From the NCBI GenBank assembly GCA_943914835.1, contig CALUDO010000023.1, forward strand, positions 1 through 14,846: DNA of 14,846 nucleotides, written 5' to 3'. This stretch comes from an uncultured Eremococcus sp. Its GTDB lineage: Bacteria; Bacillota; Bacilli; Lactobacillales; Aerococcaceae. A program made the position numbers and the translations under genes. A model generated the notes under the pieces. It did no database searches, was not told the origin of the DNA, and saw nothing but the letters and a program-made list of their open reading frames with translations. Below, one piece after another: positions 6,461 to 13,638 of this stretch; positions within the stretch are counted from its first letter, which is position 1; every line of letters starts with the position of its first letter.

Positions 6461-7975
6461 ATGATGGTTGAGGAAATTTACTTTGGTTATGGTAAGCAAG
6501 CAGCGAGTTTGCAATTAAATCAATTAACCCGGCATGGGATGATTGCTGGTGCTACCGGAACTGGTAAAACTATTACTTTAAAAGTCCTTGCGGAGCAGTT
6601 AAGTCAGCAAGGTATTCCAGTCTTTATTTCCGATATTAAGGGAGATATTGCAAGTCTGGCTGAGAGAAATCAAAGAGACGATTTGGGTGAGCGTCTTGCA
6701 GCAACCCATTATGAGGACTATCAATCTAGGGATTTTCCCATTGAAATTTGGGATATCTTGGGTCAAGAGGGAATCCCTTTAAGAATGTCTGTTTCTGAAA
6801 TGGGTCCTATCCTGATGTCACGTTTATTAGGACTTAATGATACACAAACTGGTATTCTAAATGTAGTTTTCACGGTGGCGGACCAAGAAGGACTTCTATT
6901 AATTGACTTAATGGATTTACGGGCTTTGTTGAACTACGTAGGCGAGCATGCCAAAGATTTAGCCAGCCATTATGGTAATATATCTAAAGCTTCCATTGGG
7001 GTTATTCTTCGATCGATTATGGTCTTGGAAAAGCAGGGAGGCAATTACTTTTTTGGTGAGCCTAGCATCTCTATAGAAGATTTTCTTCGAAAGACCTCTA
7101 AGGGAGAAGGGATAATTAATATATTAAATGCAGAAGCGCTTTATCGGACGCCGCTAATGTATGCCACGGTATTATTAGCCATTCTTTCCAGTTTATTTGA
7201 GAATCTACCAGAAGTGGGGGATTTGGACCAAGCTAAGCTCGTTTTTTTCTTCGATGAAGCACATCTTCTTTTTGATAAAGTTCCATCTGTCCTCTTAGAT
7301 CAAATTGAGTTAACGGTAAGATTAATTCGATCTAAAGGGGTAGGGGTCTTCTTTGTGACTCAGAATCCTTTAGATATTCCTGATATAGTCGCTAGCCAGT
7401 TAGGTAATCGTATTCAACATGGATTACGGGCCTTTACCCCTAAAGAACTTAAGACGGTCAAAGCCGTGGCTGATAGCTTTAGACAAGAAGAAGGTAATGA
7501 TTTAGACCAAGCCATACAATCTCTTCAAACAGGTCAGGCCCTTGTCTCCAGTCTAGATCATTCGGGGACTCCTTCCATGGCTGACTTGGTTACTATCTAT
7601 CCACCCATGAGTAAAATTGGAACTATTGATCCTCAAGTGAAATTATCAACAGTGAATCAATCAGAGTTATTAGACAAGTATGGGCAAGCTGTAAATCGTG
7701 AAAGTGCTCATGAGCAACTTGAAGCGTTAACAAAAGAGAGTCAGGAAGACCTATTGCAGGCTGGAGAAACTGTTCAAGAGGTAGATTCTACAAGCGATAG
7801 GAAACGAATTAAGGAATTAGAGGCAGAGTTAGCCAAGCAAATCAAACAGAATCGGAATTCCTCACGACGATCCGATTCAGAATTTGATCGCTTTACCAAG
7901 AATATGATGTCTTCAGTAGGTAGAGAGGTCGGACGAATGATCACCAGAGGTATCACCGGCATGTTTAAAAAGTAG
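6461..7975 (+). CDS. HerA-like ATPase, DUF853 (YjgR) family
   Basis: P-loop ATPase of the HerA/FtsK-like superfamily, DUF853 (YjgR) branch, 504 residues. Walker A is GATGTGKT (30-37). SDIKGD (57-62) is the family's second conserved motif. Walker B is LVFFFDEAHLLF (260-271), with Asp265-Glu266. A TQNPLDIPDIV sensor-like stretch follows at 300-310. After about residue 410 come a low-complexity, charged probable coiled coil and a basic, glycine-rich tail (SVGREVGRMITRG). That ending is typical of DUF853 proteins. Its function is not established; relatives are called helicases by homology only. The start could be either of two adjacent ATGs (6461 or 6464). AGGAG at 6452-6456 is better spaced for the second. 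lepB follows 15 bases downstream, so the two are probably cotranscribed. Confidence 0.88.
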   Translation: MMVEEIYFGYGKQAASLQLNQLTRHGMIAGATGTGKTITLKVLAEQLSQQGIPVFISDIKGDIASLAERNQRDDLGERLAATHYEDYQSRDFPIEIWDILGQEGIPLRMSVSEMGPILMSRLLGLNDTQTGILNVVFTVADQEGLLLIDLMDLRALLNYVGEHAKDLASHYGNISKASIGVILRSIMVLEKQGGNYFFGEPSISIEDFLRKTSKGEGIINILNAEALYRTPLMYATVLLAILSSLFENLPEVGDLDQAKLVFFFDEAHLLFDKVPSVLLDQIELTVRLIRSKGVGVFFVTQNPLDIPDIVASQLGNRIQHGLRAFTPKELKTVKAVADSFRQEEGNDLDQAIQSLQTGQALVSSLDHSGTPSMADLVTIYPPMSKIGTIDPQVKLSTVNQSELLDKYGQAVNRESAHEQLEALTKESQEDLLQAGETVQEVDSTSDRKRIKELEAELAKQIKQNRNSSRRSDSEFDRFTKNMMSSVGREVGRMITRGITGMFKK

Positions 7976-7990
7976 AAAAAGAGGTTAGGT

Positions 7991-8539
7991 ATGAAAAATT
8001 TTATGAAAACATTATTAGAATATGGTCTTTCTATTCTGATTGGGATTGGGGTAGCCTTTCTATTAACTACCTTTGTTTTCCAGCAAGTGCAAGTGGATGG
8101 TCATTCCATGGATGAGACTTTACAGGATGGAGAGCGGCTTTTCCTTTGGAAATTAGCCAATATAGACCGATTTGATGTTGTGGTTCTGGATTCTCCTGAC
8201 AAGGAGAAACTCTTTGTTAAACGAGTCATTGGGGTAGCGGGGGATACTATCGAATATAAAAATGACCAACTTCTTTTGAATGGAGAAGTAGTGGATGAAT
8301 CTTATTTGAACCCTTTAAAAGAAGATTATGAACGGAAATACAATGATAATTTCACACAGGATTTTACTTTAGCAGAAAAAACAGGTGAAACGATTGTTCC
8401 TGAAGGCAAAGTCTTTGTTCTTGGAGATAATCGTCAGAATTCAACGGATAGTCGAATTATTGGATTTGTGGATTTAGATTCAATCCATGGACAAGCTACT
8501 CATGTGATTTGGCCTTTTTCAGAATTTAAATCCTTGTAA
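7991..8539 (+). CDS. lepB: Signal peptidase I
   Basis: Membrane-anchored serine/lysine protease that releases secreted proteins from their signal peptides. The 182 residues are typical of Gram-positive enzymes with one N-terminal membrane segment (about 11-30). The catalytic Ser39 lies in GHSM (37-40), and the general-base Lys77 in FVKRVIG (75-81). The GDNRQNSTDSR box towards the C-terminus is the last family signature. The ribosome site GAGG lies shortly before ATG 7991. It sits 15 bases after the DUF853 ATPase gene and ends at a strong terminator. Clients encoded in this window include the YSIRK-signal LysM protein on the opposite strand. Confidence 0.95.
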   Translation: MKNFMKTLLEYGLSILIGIGVAFLLTTFVFQQVQVDGHSMDETLQDGERLFLWKLANIDRFDVVVLDSPDKEKLFVKRVIGVAGDTIEYKNDQLLLNGEVVDESYLNPLKEDYERKYNDNFTQDFTLAEKTGETIVPEGKVFVLGDNRQNSTDSRIIGFVDLDSIHGQATHVIWPFSEFKSL

Positions 8540-8562
8540 GTATTCTAGTCCTATTGCTTCGG

Positions 8563-8595
8563 CCCAGTCACATATCCTTGTGACTGGGTTTCTTT
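8563..8595 (+). terminator. Terminator after lepB
   Basis: CCCAGTCACA (8563-8572), a six-base loop, and TGTGACTGGG (8579-8588) form a perfect 10-base stem followed by TTTCTTT. It faces the minus-strand terminator at 8616-8641. Confidence 0.9.
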
Positions 8596-8606
8596 ATATA
8601 GAATTG

Positions 8607-8641
8607 AAAAATAAAAAGCCAGGGCCTGAAGGCCTTGGCTT
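8607..8641 (-). terminator. Terminator of the CofE-like gene
   Basis: Arms at 8616-8626 and 8631-8641 pair over 11 positions (one G-T) around a four-base loop. Read on the minus strand the stem is followed by TTTTTATTTTTC. It lies 23 bases past the stop of the minus-strand gene. Confidence 0.88.
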
Positions 8642-8664
8642 AATAATAAAAAAGGTCGCAAGAA

Positions 8665-9858
8665 TTATTGGTCAGAATACTTATCAAAGTATCCTTTAAT
8701 ATAAATCATAGGGGTTCCTTTGTCTCCTGAACCAGATGTCAGATCGGACAAGGAGCCGAGTAAATCAGTCAATTGACGTGGAGTTGTTCCAATCCGTTCA
8801 GAATCGTCCTGTTTAGAGCTTGTATGTTTTTTTACATAGTCAGAGATAGCTGTTTGTAATTCTTCACCTTTAAGATTTGCAAACTTCCCATCTGCCAAGT
8901 ATTTAATCTTTAATTCATCTGGTGTTCCCTCTAAACCTGGTGTATAGGCAGGGGAGACAACAGGGTCAGCTAATTCCCAAATATGTCCTTGAGGATCTTT
9001 AAAGGCACCGTCTCCATAAATCATTACTTCTACGGTTTTGCCAGTTTTTTCTTTAATCATTGTTTGAACACGATCTACGAAATTTTGCCCATCCGTTGGG
9101 AATAATTTAATTCGCTCATCGGAAGAAAGGTTTGATCCTAATAAACCATAATCTGGATTGTAGCCGGAACCGTTGATGGATTCAGTCATGAAATCATCTA
9201 AACTTAGGACTTGTTGACAAACTGCTTCTAAGAGACGCTTCTTAGTGCGTTTGCGGGTATGGATATCTGCATTAATAACATGTTGACTATAGTCTAAGAT
9301 AGCTTGAGGTTGATTAGCCAGGATAATCTTTGCTTTGGCTCCCTCAGATTCAACAGTCTCACGGTACATTTGGATATAGTTGACTCCTGTAAAAGGGTGA
9401 CTCAAATCACCAAAGAGTTTGGTAACATCCTCTTCAGTAAGAATATCCGACCAAGGATTAATACCTTTAGCATCCAAGTCTTCAATTAACATGAGTGGGT
9501 TACCAACTTCATCAGATGGATAAGATAATTGAATAATCACTTCATCGGCCGCTCTAGCAATTGCTCTAAGCATTGATTGGAAACGATTACGACTCATAAT
9601 CGGGAAAATCAATCCAATTTTTTTAGATTGCATTTTATTAGCAATATCTTCTGCGATAGTATCTAGGGTGACGTAATTACCTTGGGCACGAGCAACAATG
9701 GATTCAGTAATGGTTAAGACATCACGATCATCTATTGGGAAAGCTTCTTGATCTGCGGCTTGTAATAGAGTATCAACAACGATATTGGCAAGATCGTCTC
9801 CTTCGTGAATAATCGGAGCTCTTAAACCTCTGACAACGGTACCAAGACTTCTTTTCAT
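8665..9858 (-). CDS. CofE-like protein (coenzyme F420-0:L-glutamate ligase family)
   Basis: Protein of 397 residues whose N-terminal part resembles CofE, the enzyme that adds glutamate to coenzyme F420-0. The pattern RGLRAPIIHEGDDL, then DRDVLTITESIVARAQG, matches the CofE start, where GD-L and V-TxxIVxxAxG are conserved. A later YGDGAFKDPQGHIWELADP stretch also looks conserved. Annotators label similar Firmicutes proteins as F420-0:glutamate ligases, but lactic acid bacteria are not known to make F420. The true substrate is therefore unknown, and a different amide ligation is plausible. I chose ATG 9858: AGAGGA at 9868-9873 is nine bases away and the family usually begins just before GTVVRG. 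In-frame ATG 9876 is possible, but its AGGAGG is 16 bases away. It forms a single-gene transcript. Confidence 0.78.
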   Translation of the reverse strand: MKRSLGTVVRGLRAPIIHEGDDLANIVVDTLLQAADQEAFPIDDRDVLTITESIVARAQGNYVTLDTIAEDIANKMQSKKIGLIFPIMSRNRFQSMLRAIARAADEVIIQLSYPSDEVGNPLMLIEDLDAKGINPWSDILTEEDVTKLFGDLSHPFTGVNYIQMYRETVESEGAKAKIILANQPQAILDYSQHVINADIHTRKRTKKRLLEAVCQQVLSLDDFMTESINGSGYNPDYGLLGSNLSSDERIKLFPTDGQNFVDRVQTMIKEKTGKTVEVMIYGDGAFKDPQGHIWELADPVVSPAYTPGLEGTPDELKIKYLADGKFANLKGEELQTAISDYVKKHTSSKQDDSERIGTTPRQLTDLLGSLSDLTSGSGDKGTPMIYIKGYFDKYSDQ

Positions 9859-9943
9859 CTGGCATGTTCCTCTCATAATATGAATTGGTAATCCTCCTAG
9901 ATTTAGTCTAACTATAGCTATGACTAGAAAAACCACGCTACAC

Positions 9944-9972
9944 ATTGTACCATAAGTGAGTATAAAGGAAAA
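9944..9972 (-). promoter_or_regulatory. Promoter of the CofE-like gene
   Basis: On the minus strand TACAAT (9944-9949) is preceded by TGG, giving an extended -10. A weak TTTTCC -35 (9967-9972) lies 17 bases upstream. The predicted leader is about 80 bases. Confidence 0.45.
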
Positions 9973-10001
9973 ATACTTTTTTTAAAATAAATAAAAGTGT
10001 G

Positions 10002-10031
10002 TTGCTAACCACAATACATAACCAGTATAAT
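10002..10031 (+). promoter_or_regulatory. Promoter of the DinJ-like gene
   Basis: TTGCTA (10002-10007), an 18-base spacer and a consensus TATAAT (10026-10031). It lies 23 bases before the start codon, with GGAGGGG (10041-10047) as ribosome site. It is divergent from the CofE-like gene promoter, with under 30 bases between the two. Confidence 0.65.
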
Positions 10032-10054
10032 AAGAAAAATGGAGGGGTTGACTT

Positions 10055-10369
10055 ATGACCAAGGATAAAGAAATAGAAAAATCACCTAAAATAAAGGGTA
10101 ATAAAAAGACTAAGTCGTCTAACATCAATGTTCGGGTCTATGAGGACGTCAAGGAAAAGGCTGAAAATATATTAAATGAACTGGGCATTTCACATACAAC
10201 AGCCATTGAAATGTACTATCGCCAAATTATTCAACATAAGGGATTGCCATTTGAGGTTACACTCAAAGGCAAAACTGACAAGATTAAAAAACGTTTTACT
10301 CTGAAACGTCATGGTAAGCAGGCTCAGAAATACATAGTCAAAAAAGATTCTGATACAAGAGATATATAA
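10055..10369 (+). CDS. RelB/DinJ-like antitoxin family protein without a visible toxin
   Basis: Protein of 104 residues with a central RelB/DinJ ribbon-helix-helix region (about 23-68). A short strand, NINVRVYE, is followed by two helices, and the GISHTTAIEMYYRQIIQHKGLPFEV pattern starting at residue 44 is the DinJ hallmark. Such proteins bind DNA as dimers and neutralise a YafQ/RelE-type ribonuclease toxin encoded just downstream. No toxin is present here: the gene is followed within ten bases by a hairpin, then by a minus-strand gene. Unlike usual DinJ proteins it has a lysine-rich N-terminal extension (1-22) and a basic tail (72-97), so it may act as a DNA-binding regulator on its own. ATG 10055 has a strong GGAGGGG eight bases ahead. 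Confidence 0.75.
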   Translation: MTKDKEIEKSPKIKGNKKTKSSNINVRVYEDVKEKAENILNELGISHTTAIEMYYRQIIQHKGLPFEVTLKGKTDKIKKRFTLKRHGKQAQKYIVKKDSDTRDI

Positions 10370-10376
10370 TGAATAA

Positions 10377-10416
10377 AATCCTGCAAGAAGCTTTTAAATT
10401 TCTTGTAGGATTATTT
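10377..10416 (+). terminator. Hairpin after the DinJ-like gene (probably bidirectional terminator)
   Basis: Arms at 10377-10389 and 10400-10412 pair over 13 positions with one G-T. Read on + the following T-run is short (ATTTC). Read on - the stem is followed by TTTATTC, so it could also stop minus-strand transcripts. The rest of 10413-10521 is AT-rich, and I see no gene in it. Confidence 0.6.
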
Positions 10417-10514
10417 CATGTAAGTAAGCAATAAGGAAGGGCTAGGAAGTTAGATAGTAATGGATTTGATAAATTTATATTAGTTTACATAATATGTATT
10501 ATATTAATTTTCGG

Positions 10515-10552
10515 TATAAATAAAGACAGAAGCCTTTTTTTCTCCTGTCTTT
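10515..10552 (-). terminator. Terminator of the LysM-C39 gene
   Basis: AAAGACAG (10522-10529) and CTGTCTTT (10545-10552) pair. Three inner positions, one of them G-T, extend the stem to 11. On the minus strand it lies just past the stop codon at 10560 and is followed by ATTTATA. The U-run is imperfect. Confidence 0.6.
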
Positions 10553-10559
10553 AACTATG

Positions 10560-12389
10560 TTATAACTTTCTAAAGGTCCACATGGCTCTAGAATCTTGTT
10601 TAAGGTGTGACACGTCATGGCCCATGAAGGTATTTTGACGAACGCGACCTTGGTAGTCGTATGGGTCATTCATATAAACCTTTCCTTTATCATAGCCACG
10701 AATAACTGCGATATGACCGCCTTTGATAAAGTAACCAGGTTGTAGGGAGGTCACACCCACTTCACCGGCTTGAACAGCATTTAAAGCTGAATTTACATTG
10801 GCTCCATGGTAAGTTACCTTGTAACCATAAGTTTTAGCAAAGTCATCAAAGATAGTCCACTTGGTTCCCAAACCATAAGCATAATGTTTTAAACCTGCCC
10901 AATTCGCAATTGAAGAAGGGTCAGTGATTTGGTTTTTAAAGTAAGAATCTAGCATTGCTAGAGATACAATAGCACAGCCATTTTCCCAAATGCTCTTAGA
11001 AACATCATTTCCGTAGTGAGCATTCTTCCATCGTGGGTCATGCTGACTTAAGAATGGGACATTTAATTGAGGGATATCTTCCATTCCAGCCATCATAGCT
11101 GGGTAAAGGGCAGATCCATTAGCTAGGGGTTTGGCGGGTCTATTTGTGGATACATTGTTATTGGACCCTTTAAGGTGATTGCCTCCCTGGCCAACAATTA
11201 ATTTCATTGAAGAGTAAAGAATATTGCTGGTGAGGTTGTTCCAGTCTTTAATTTGTTTCATAGATACGCCATATTTTTGTGATATAGCAAATAAGGTGTC
11301 CCCTGGACGGACTTGGTGGAGTTGGTTAGCTGTTGTAGTGCTTTGTTTAGGTGCAGGTCTATTATGACTATTCACATTACCAGATATTTTACTTACGGAT
11401 GATGGCCTTTGGCCGACTTTCAAAACCTGACCTCTTCTAAGAGTGTTAGAACTTAAGTTATTTAAGCGTTTCAATTGGTCTACTGACAATCCATGTCGTT
11501 GGGCAATGAGATATAAATATTCGCCCCTTTTAACGGTTACTGTCTTGTTCACTGGCTTGTTAGTGACCTGGTTTCTGCCGGATACATTGGTATGTTTACT
11601 TGTATTTGATAGAGGAGATTGCTTGCCTACTCTAAGGACTTGACCAGTATACAGGACATTTGTTTTCAAGCCATTTAAAGACTTAAGTTCATCGATTGTT
11701 AAACCATGACGTCGGGCAATAAGGTATAAGTATTCACCCTTTTTAACAGTCACCCTAGCTTGAGAATTTTCTTGTCCTTGCTGGTTGGATGGTTGGTTAA
11801 CTTGTTTGGCTTGAGATGAGCTAGTAGTGGCAACAGGTTTGCTTACTCTTAGAACCATATTTGAGTAGAGCGTATTATTAGAGAGCTTATTCCAAGTCTT
11901 AAGGTCATTGATAGAAACATTATATTTTTGTGATAAGGCCCAGAGAGTATCACCTTGAGCAACCGTGTGGTTCCCTCCTGTTTCTCCCTTGTCTCCGATA
12001 GGTGTTGTTTCATCGTAAAGAATAGTTTCCTTAATAGGTTTATCTATATCAACACCATCAATTGTGTCTTCATCAGAAGTGAAAGATTCTAGATTCTTAT
12101 CGATTTCAGAATCAGTGGAAATACTCTCATCAGGATCTTTTAAGTGTCCTTCCCCAGCTGATTCAAGGGGCTTACTTTCTTCAGCATTCAGGCTGTCCGT
12201 CTTTTCTAGATTAGACAAGACCACTCCTTTATTATCATTTTCTGAACTTTCTTGTCTTACATTTGAGTCGCTTGCTATCATTTCCTCAGCTTGGGCCACG
12301 GATACTGAAAGCATAAAAATTGATCCTATGGCAAGACTAGCCACACCCAGGCTAGATTTTCGAATTGAATATCTATTTTGTTTAACCAT
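10560..12389 (-). CDS. Secreted protein with four LysM domains and a C39-like cysteine peptidase domain
   Basis: Surface protein of 609 residues. It begins with a YSIRK-type signal peptide (NRYSIRKSSLGVASLAIG, then a hydrophobic core, probable cut after AQA near 34). An acidic Ser/Glu/Asp-rich linker runs to about 140. Four LysM peptidoglycan-binding domains lie near 141-184, 212-254, 283-325 and 358-400, joined by Ser/Asn/Gln-rich linkers. The C-terminal domain (about 440-609) resembles the C39-like (peptidase_C39_2) family: the likely nucleophile is Cys472 in ENGCAIVSLAM, the likely base His559 in GGHIAVIRGY, and NDPY follows near 574. It probably cuts peptide bonds in the wall or in wall proteins; the substrate is unknown. 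There is no LPxTG anchor, so attachment is by LysM. ATG 12389 has GAGGGGG (12396-12402) six bases ahead; upstream ATGs would place that site inside the gene. Confidence 0.88.
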   Translation of the reverse strand: MVKQNRYSIRKSSLGVASLAIGSIFMLSVSVAQAEEMIASDSNVRQESSENDNKGVVLSNLEKTDSLNAEESKPLESAGEGHLKDPDESISTDSEIDKNLESFTSDEDTIDGVDIDKPIKETILYDETTPIGDKGETGGNHTVAQGDTLWALSQKYNVSINDLKTWNKLSNNTLYSNMVLRVSKPVATTSSSQAKQVNQPSNQQGQENSQARVTVKKGEYLYLIARRHGLTIDELKSLNGLKTNVLYTGQVLRVGKQSPLSNTSKHTNVSGRNQVTNKPVNKTVTVKRGEYLYLIAQRHGLSVDQLKRLNNLSSNTLRRGQVLKVGQRPSSVSKISGNVNSHNRPAPKQSTTTANQLHQVRPGDTLFAISQKYGVSMKQIKDWNNLTSNILYSSMKLIVGQGGNHLKGSNNNVSTNRPAKPLANGSALYPAMMAGMEDIPQLNVPFLSQHDPRWKNAHYGNDVSKSIWENGCAIVSLAMLDSYFKNQITDPSSIANWAGLKHYAYGLGTKWTIFDDFAKTYGYKVTYHGANVNSALNAVQAGEVGVTSLQPGYFIKGGHIAVIRGYDKGKVYMNDPYDYQGRVRQNTFMGHDVSHLKQDSRAMWTFRKL

Positions 12390-12428
12390 CCTTTTCCCCC
12401 TCATTCTTATTATAATCATAAAGATTTT

Positions 12429-12457
12429 ATGATATGAAGGTTATGACAGTATGTTAT
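12429..12457 (-). promoter_or_regulatory. Likely promoter of the LysM-C39 gene
   Basis: On the minus strand ATAACA (12452-12457), a 17-base spacer and TATCAT (12429-12434), followed by an AT-rich leader of roughly 30 bases. A TATAAT at 12409-12414 is too close to the ribosome site to be the -10. Confidence 0.4.
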
Positions 12458-12476
12458 TGATATTTCATTTATTTAA

Positions 12477-12507
12477 CAAATAAAAAGAGAAAGCTTGAGC
12501 TTCTCTT
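12477..12507 (-). terminator. Terminator of the EIIA / 147-residue gene unit
   Basis: AAGAGA-A-AGCT (12485-12495) pairs with AGCT-TCTCTT (12498-12507) with one bulged A. On the minus strand it is followed by TTTTTATTT. It lies 19 bases past the stop at 12526. Confidence 0.75.
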
Positions 12508-12525
12508 GTAAAAAATATTTTGTAT

Positions 12526-12969
12526 TTATTTATTATATTTTTGGATCGGTCTTCCCTTTTCATCATAGGTATAAGCTAATAAGATCTTACCGTCATTCAT
12601 TACCTTAATTAAACGATCTTGATAGGGTTCAGCCAATTCTTCATATAGAAATTCTTCTGTACCTAATTTAAGTTCTTTTCTAATTTTTTCAACTTGACCC
12701 ATAGGTCTTTTTTGGGGCTTGGGAGAGGGCAAATTACCCTGAATGTCTCTGGATTCAATACGATAATAATAATTATCATCAGCTAGATAGTTAATTTCTA
12801 GAGCCCCTGAATTAGTCCTTCTAGGTTCATTCTGATTATATGTCTCTCCGTGTAACTCCCACCAGGTTTGGATACCTTCAAGAGCCTCTTCCTCGGTCGC
12901 ATAAGAGCCATGTTCTTTGACAACATTATCACGGCGACTGTGCCAGTAATTGGTGTAAACCTTAGTCAT
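12526..12969 (-). CDS. Unrecognised 147-residue protein downstream of EIIA
   Basis: I recognise no family. The 147 residues have no signal peptide or membrane segment and are mostly charged. There is an N-terminal aromatic stretch (VYTNYWHSRRDN), a tryptophan pair near 36-37 in an EALEGIQTWWELHGE helix, a YYYRIESRD strand in the middle, a proline/lysine linker (SPKPQKRP) and a C-terminal beta-like YTYDEKGRPIQKY ending. That ending resembles a single YD-type repeat, but one copy is too little to assign. AAAGGAG lies eight bases before ATG 12969. It starts 34 bases after the EIIA gene with no terminator between, and the shared terminator follows it. The pair is therefore probably cotranscribed, hinting at a link to sugar transport or its regulation. 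Confidence 0.75.
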   Translation of the reverse strand: MTKVYTNYWHSRRDNVVKEHGSYATEEEALEGIQTWWELHGETYNQNEPRRTNSGALEINYLADDNYYYRIESRDIQGNLPSPKPQKRPMGQVEKIRKELKLGTEEFLYEELAEPYQDRLIKVMNDGKILLAYTYDEKGRPIQKYNK

Positions 12970-13003
12970 TGAAATAACTCCTTTCAGTTTTCACAGGAAT
13001 CTA

Positions 13004-13525
13004 TTATTTAGAAATTTGAATGATATCTTGTCCCACTTCAATTGTCTCTGAAGCTATATCCCGAACTTCACTATAGTCATTGGTATTAGTAATCACCACA
13101 GGTGTCACTGCTTCTAGACCTGCTTCTTTAATTTTATCGATATCAAATTCTACTAATAAATCTCCTTGTTTAACAACTTGATCGGCCTGCGCATGAATCG
13201 TAAATCCATCACCATCTAAAGATACAGTATCCATACCGATATGGACCAAGACTTCAACACCTTCATCAGATTTTAGGCCGACTGCGTGGCCTGTTGGAAA
13301 TAGGGTAACAATTGTCCCATTGACTGGTGAATATAGCTTACCTTCTGCAGGTTCAATAGCCAGTCCTTGTCCTAATGCTCCGGACGAAAACGCAGCATCA
13401 GAAATATCACTTAAAGAAACCTTATTCCCTTTTAAAGGACTTTGAATGATTGTATCTGAGCCTGAATTTGCTTGAACATCATTCGACTTATCTTTATTCC
13501 CTTTAAAAAAATCAAATAAACCCAT
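13004..13525 (-). CDS. Free-standing EIIA-Glc-type PTS protein
   Basis: Single-domain EIIA of the glucose PTS family, 173 residues. It takes phosphate from HPr and passes it to a membrane EIIB/EIIC partner, and may also regulate other proteins. The domain (about 28-173) shows SPLKG at the start, GQGLAIEPAEGKLYSPVNG (52-70), and the two conserved histidines: His80 in PTGHAVG and the phosphorylated His95 in VHIGMDTV. Their 15-residue spacing equals that of E. coli His75/His90. A short lysine/Asp-rich N-terminus (8-27) precedes the domain. No EIIB or EIIC gene is visible nearby, so it must work with a permease encoded elsewhere. GAAAGGAAG lies seven bases before ATG 13525. It is the first gene of a two-gene unit. 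Confidence 0.93.
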   Translation of the reverse strand: MGLFDFFKGNKDKSNDVQANSGSDTIIQSPLKGNKVSLSDISDAAFSSGALGQGLAIEPAEGKLYSPVNGTIVTLFPTGHAVGLKSDEGVEVLVHIGMDTVSLDGDGFTIHAQADQVVKQGDLLVEFDIDKIKEAGLEAVTPVVITNTNDYSEVRDIASETIEVGQDIIQISK

Positions 13526-13559
13526 AAAATCGCTTCCTTTCTTGTATTAGTTTTATTAT

Positions 13560-13588
13560 ATCATAGATATTTTGTAACTTCATTGCAA
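13560..13588 (-). promoter_or_regulatory. Promoter of the EIIA gene
   Basis: On the minus strand TTGCAA (13583-13588), a 17-base spacer and TATGAT (13560-13565), 34 bases before the start codon. An overlapping TATAAT at 13555-13560 lacks a well-placed -35. Confidence 0.6.
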
Positions 13589-13620
13589 ACAAAAAGGCAA
13601 GAGCAAATCTTGCTCTTGCC
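13588..13620 (-). terminator. Terminator of the LysM amidase gene
   Basis: GGCAAGAGCAA (13596-13606), a three-base loop and TTGCTCTTGCC (13610-13620) form a perfect 11-base stem. On the minus strand it is followed by TTTTTGTTTG, and it lies 18 bases past the stop. It closely precedes the EIIA promoter. Confidence 0.93.
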
Positions 13621-13638
13621 GAAACTATTAACTATATA

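Noticed and set aside
10413..10521. Small RNA or toxin gene in the AT-rich gap, including the TACATAATATGTA palindrome at 10486-10498
   Set aside because: There is no ORF of useful length with a ribosome site apart from the 21-codon one listed as a finding, and no promoter-terminator pair. Short AT palindromes are expected by chance here.
12064..12432. 122-codon + strand ORF opposite the LysM-C39 gene
   Set aside because: It mirrors the signal peptide and acidic linker of a well-supported minus-strand gene; serine and leucine richness is an antisense artefact.
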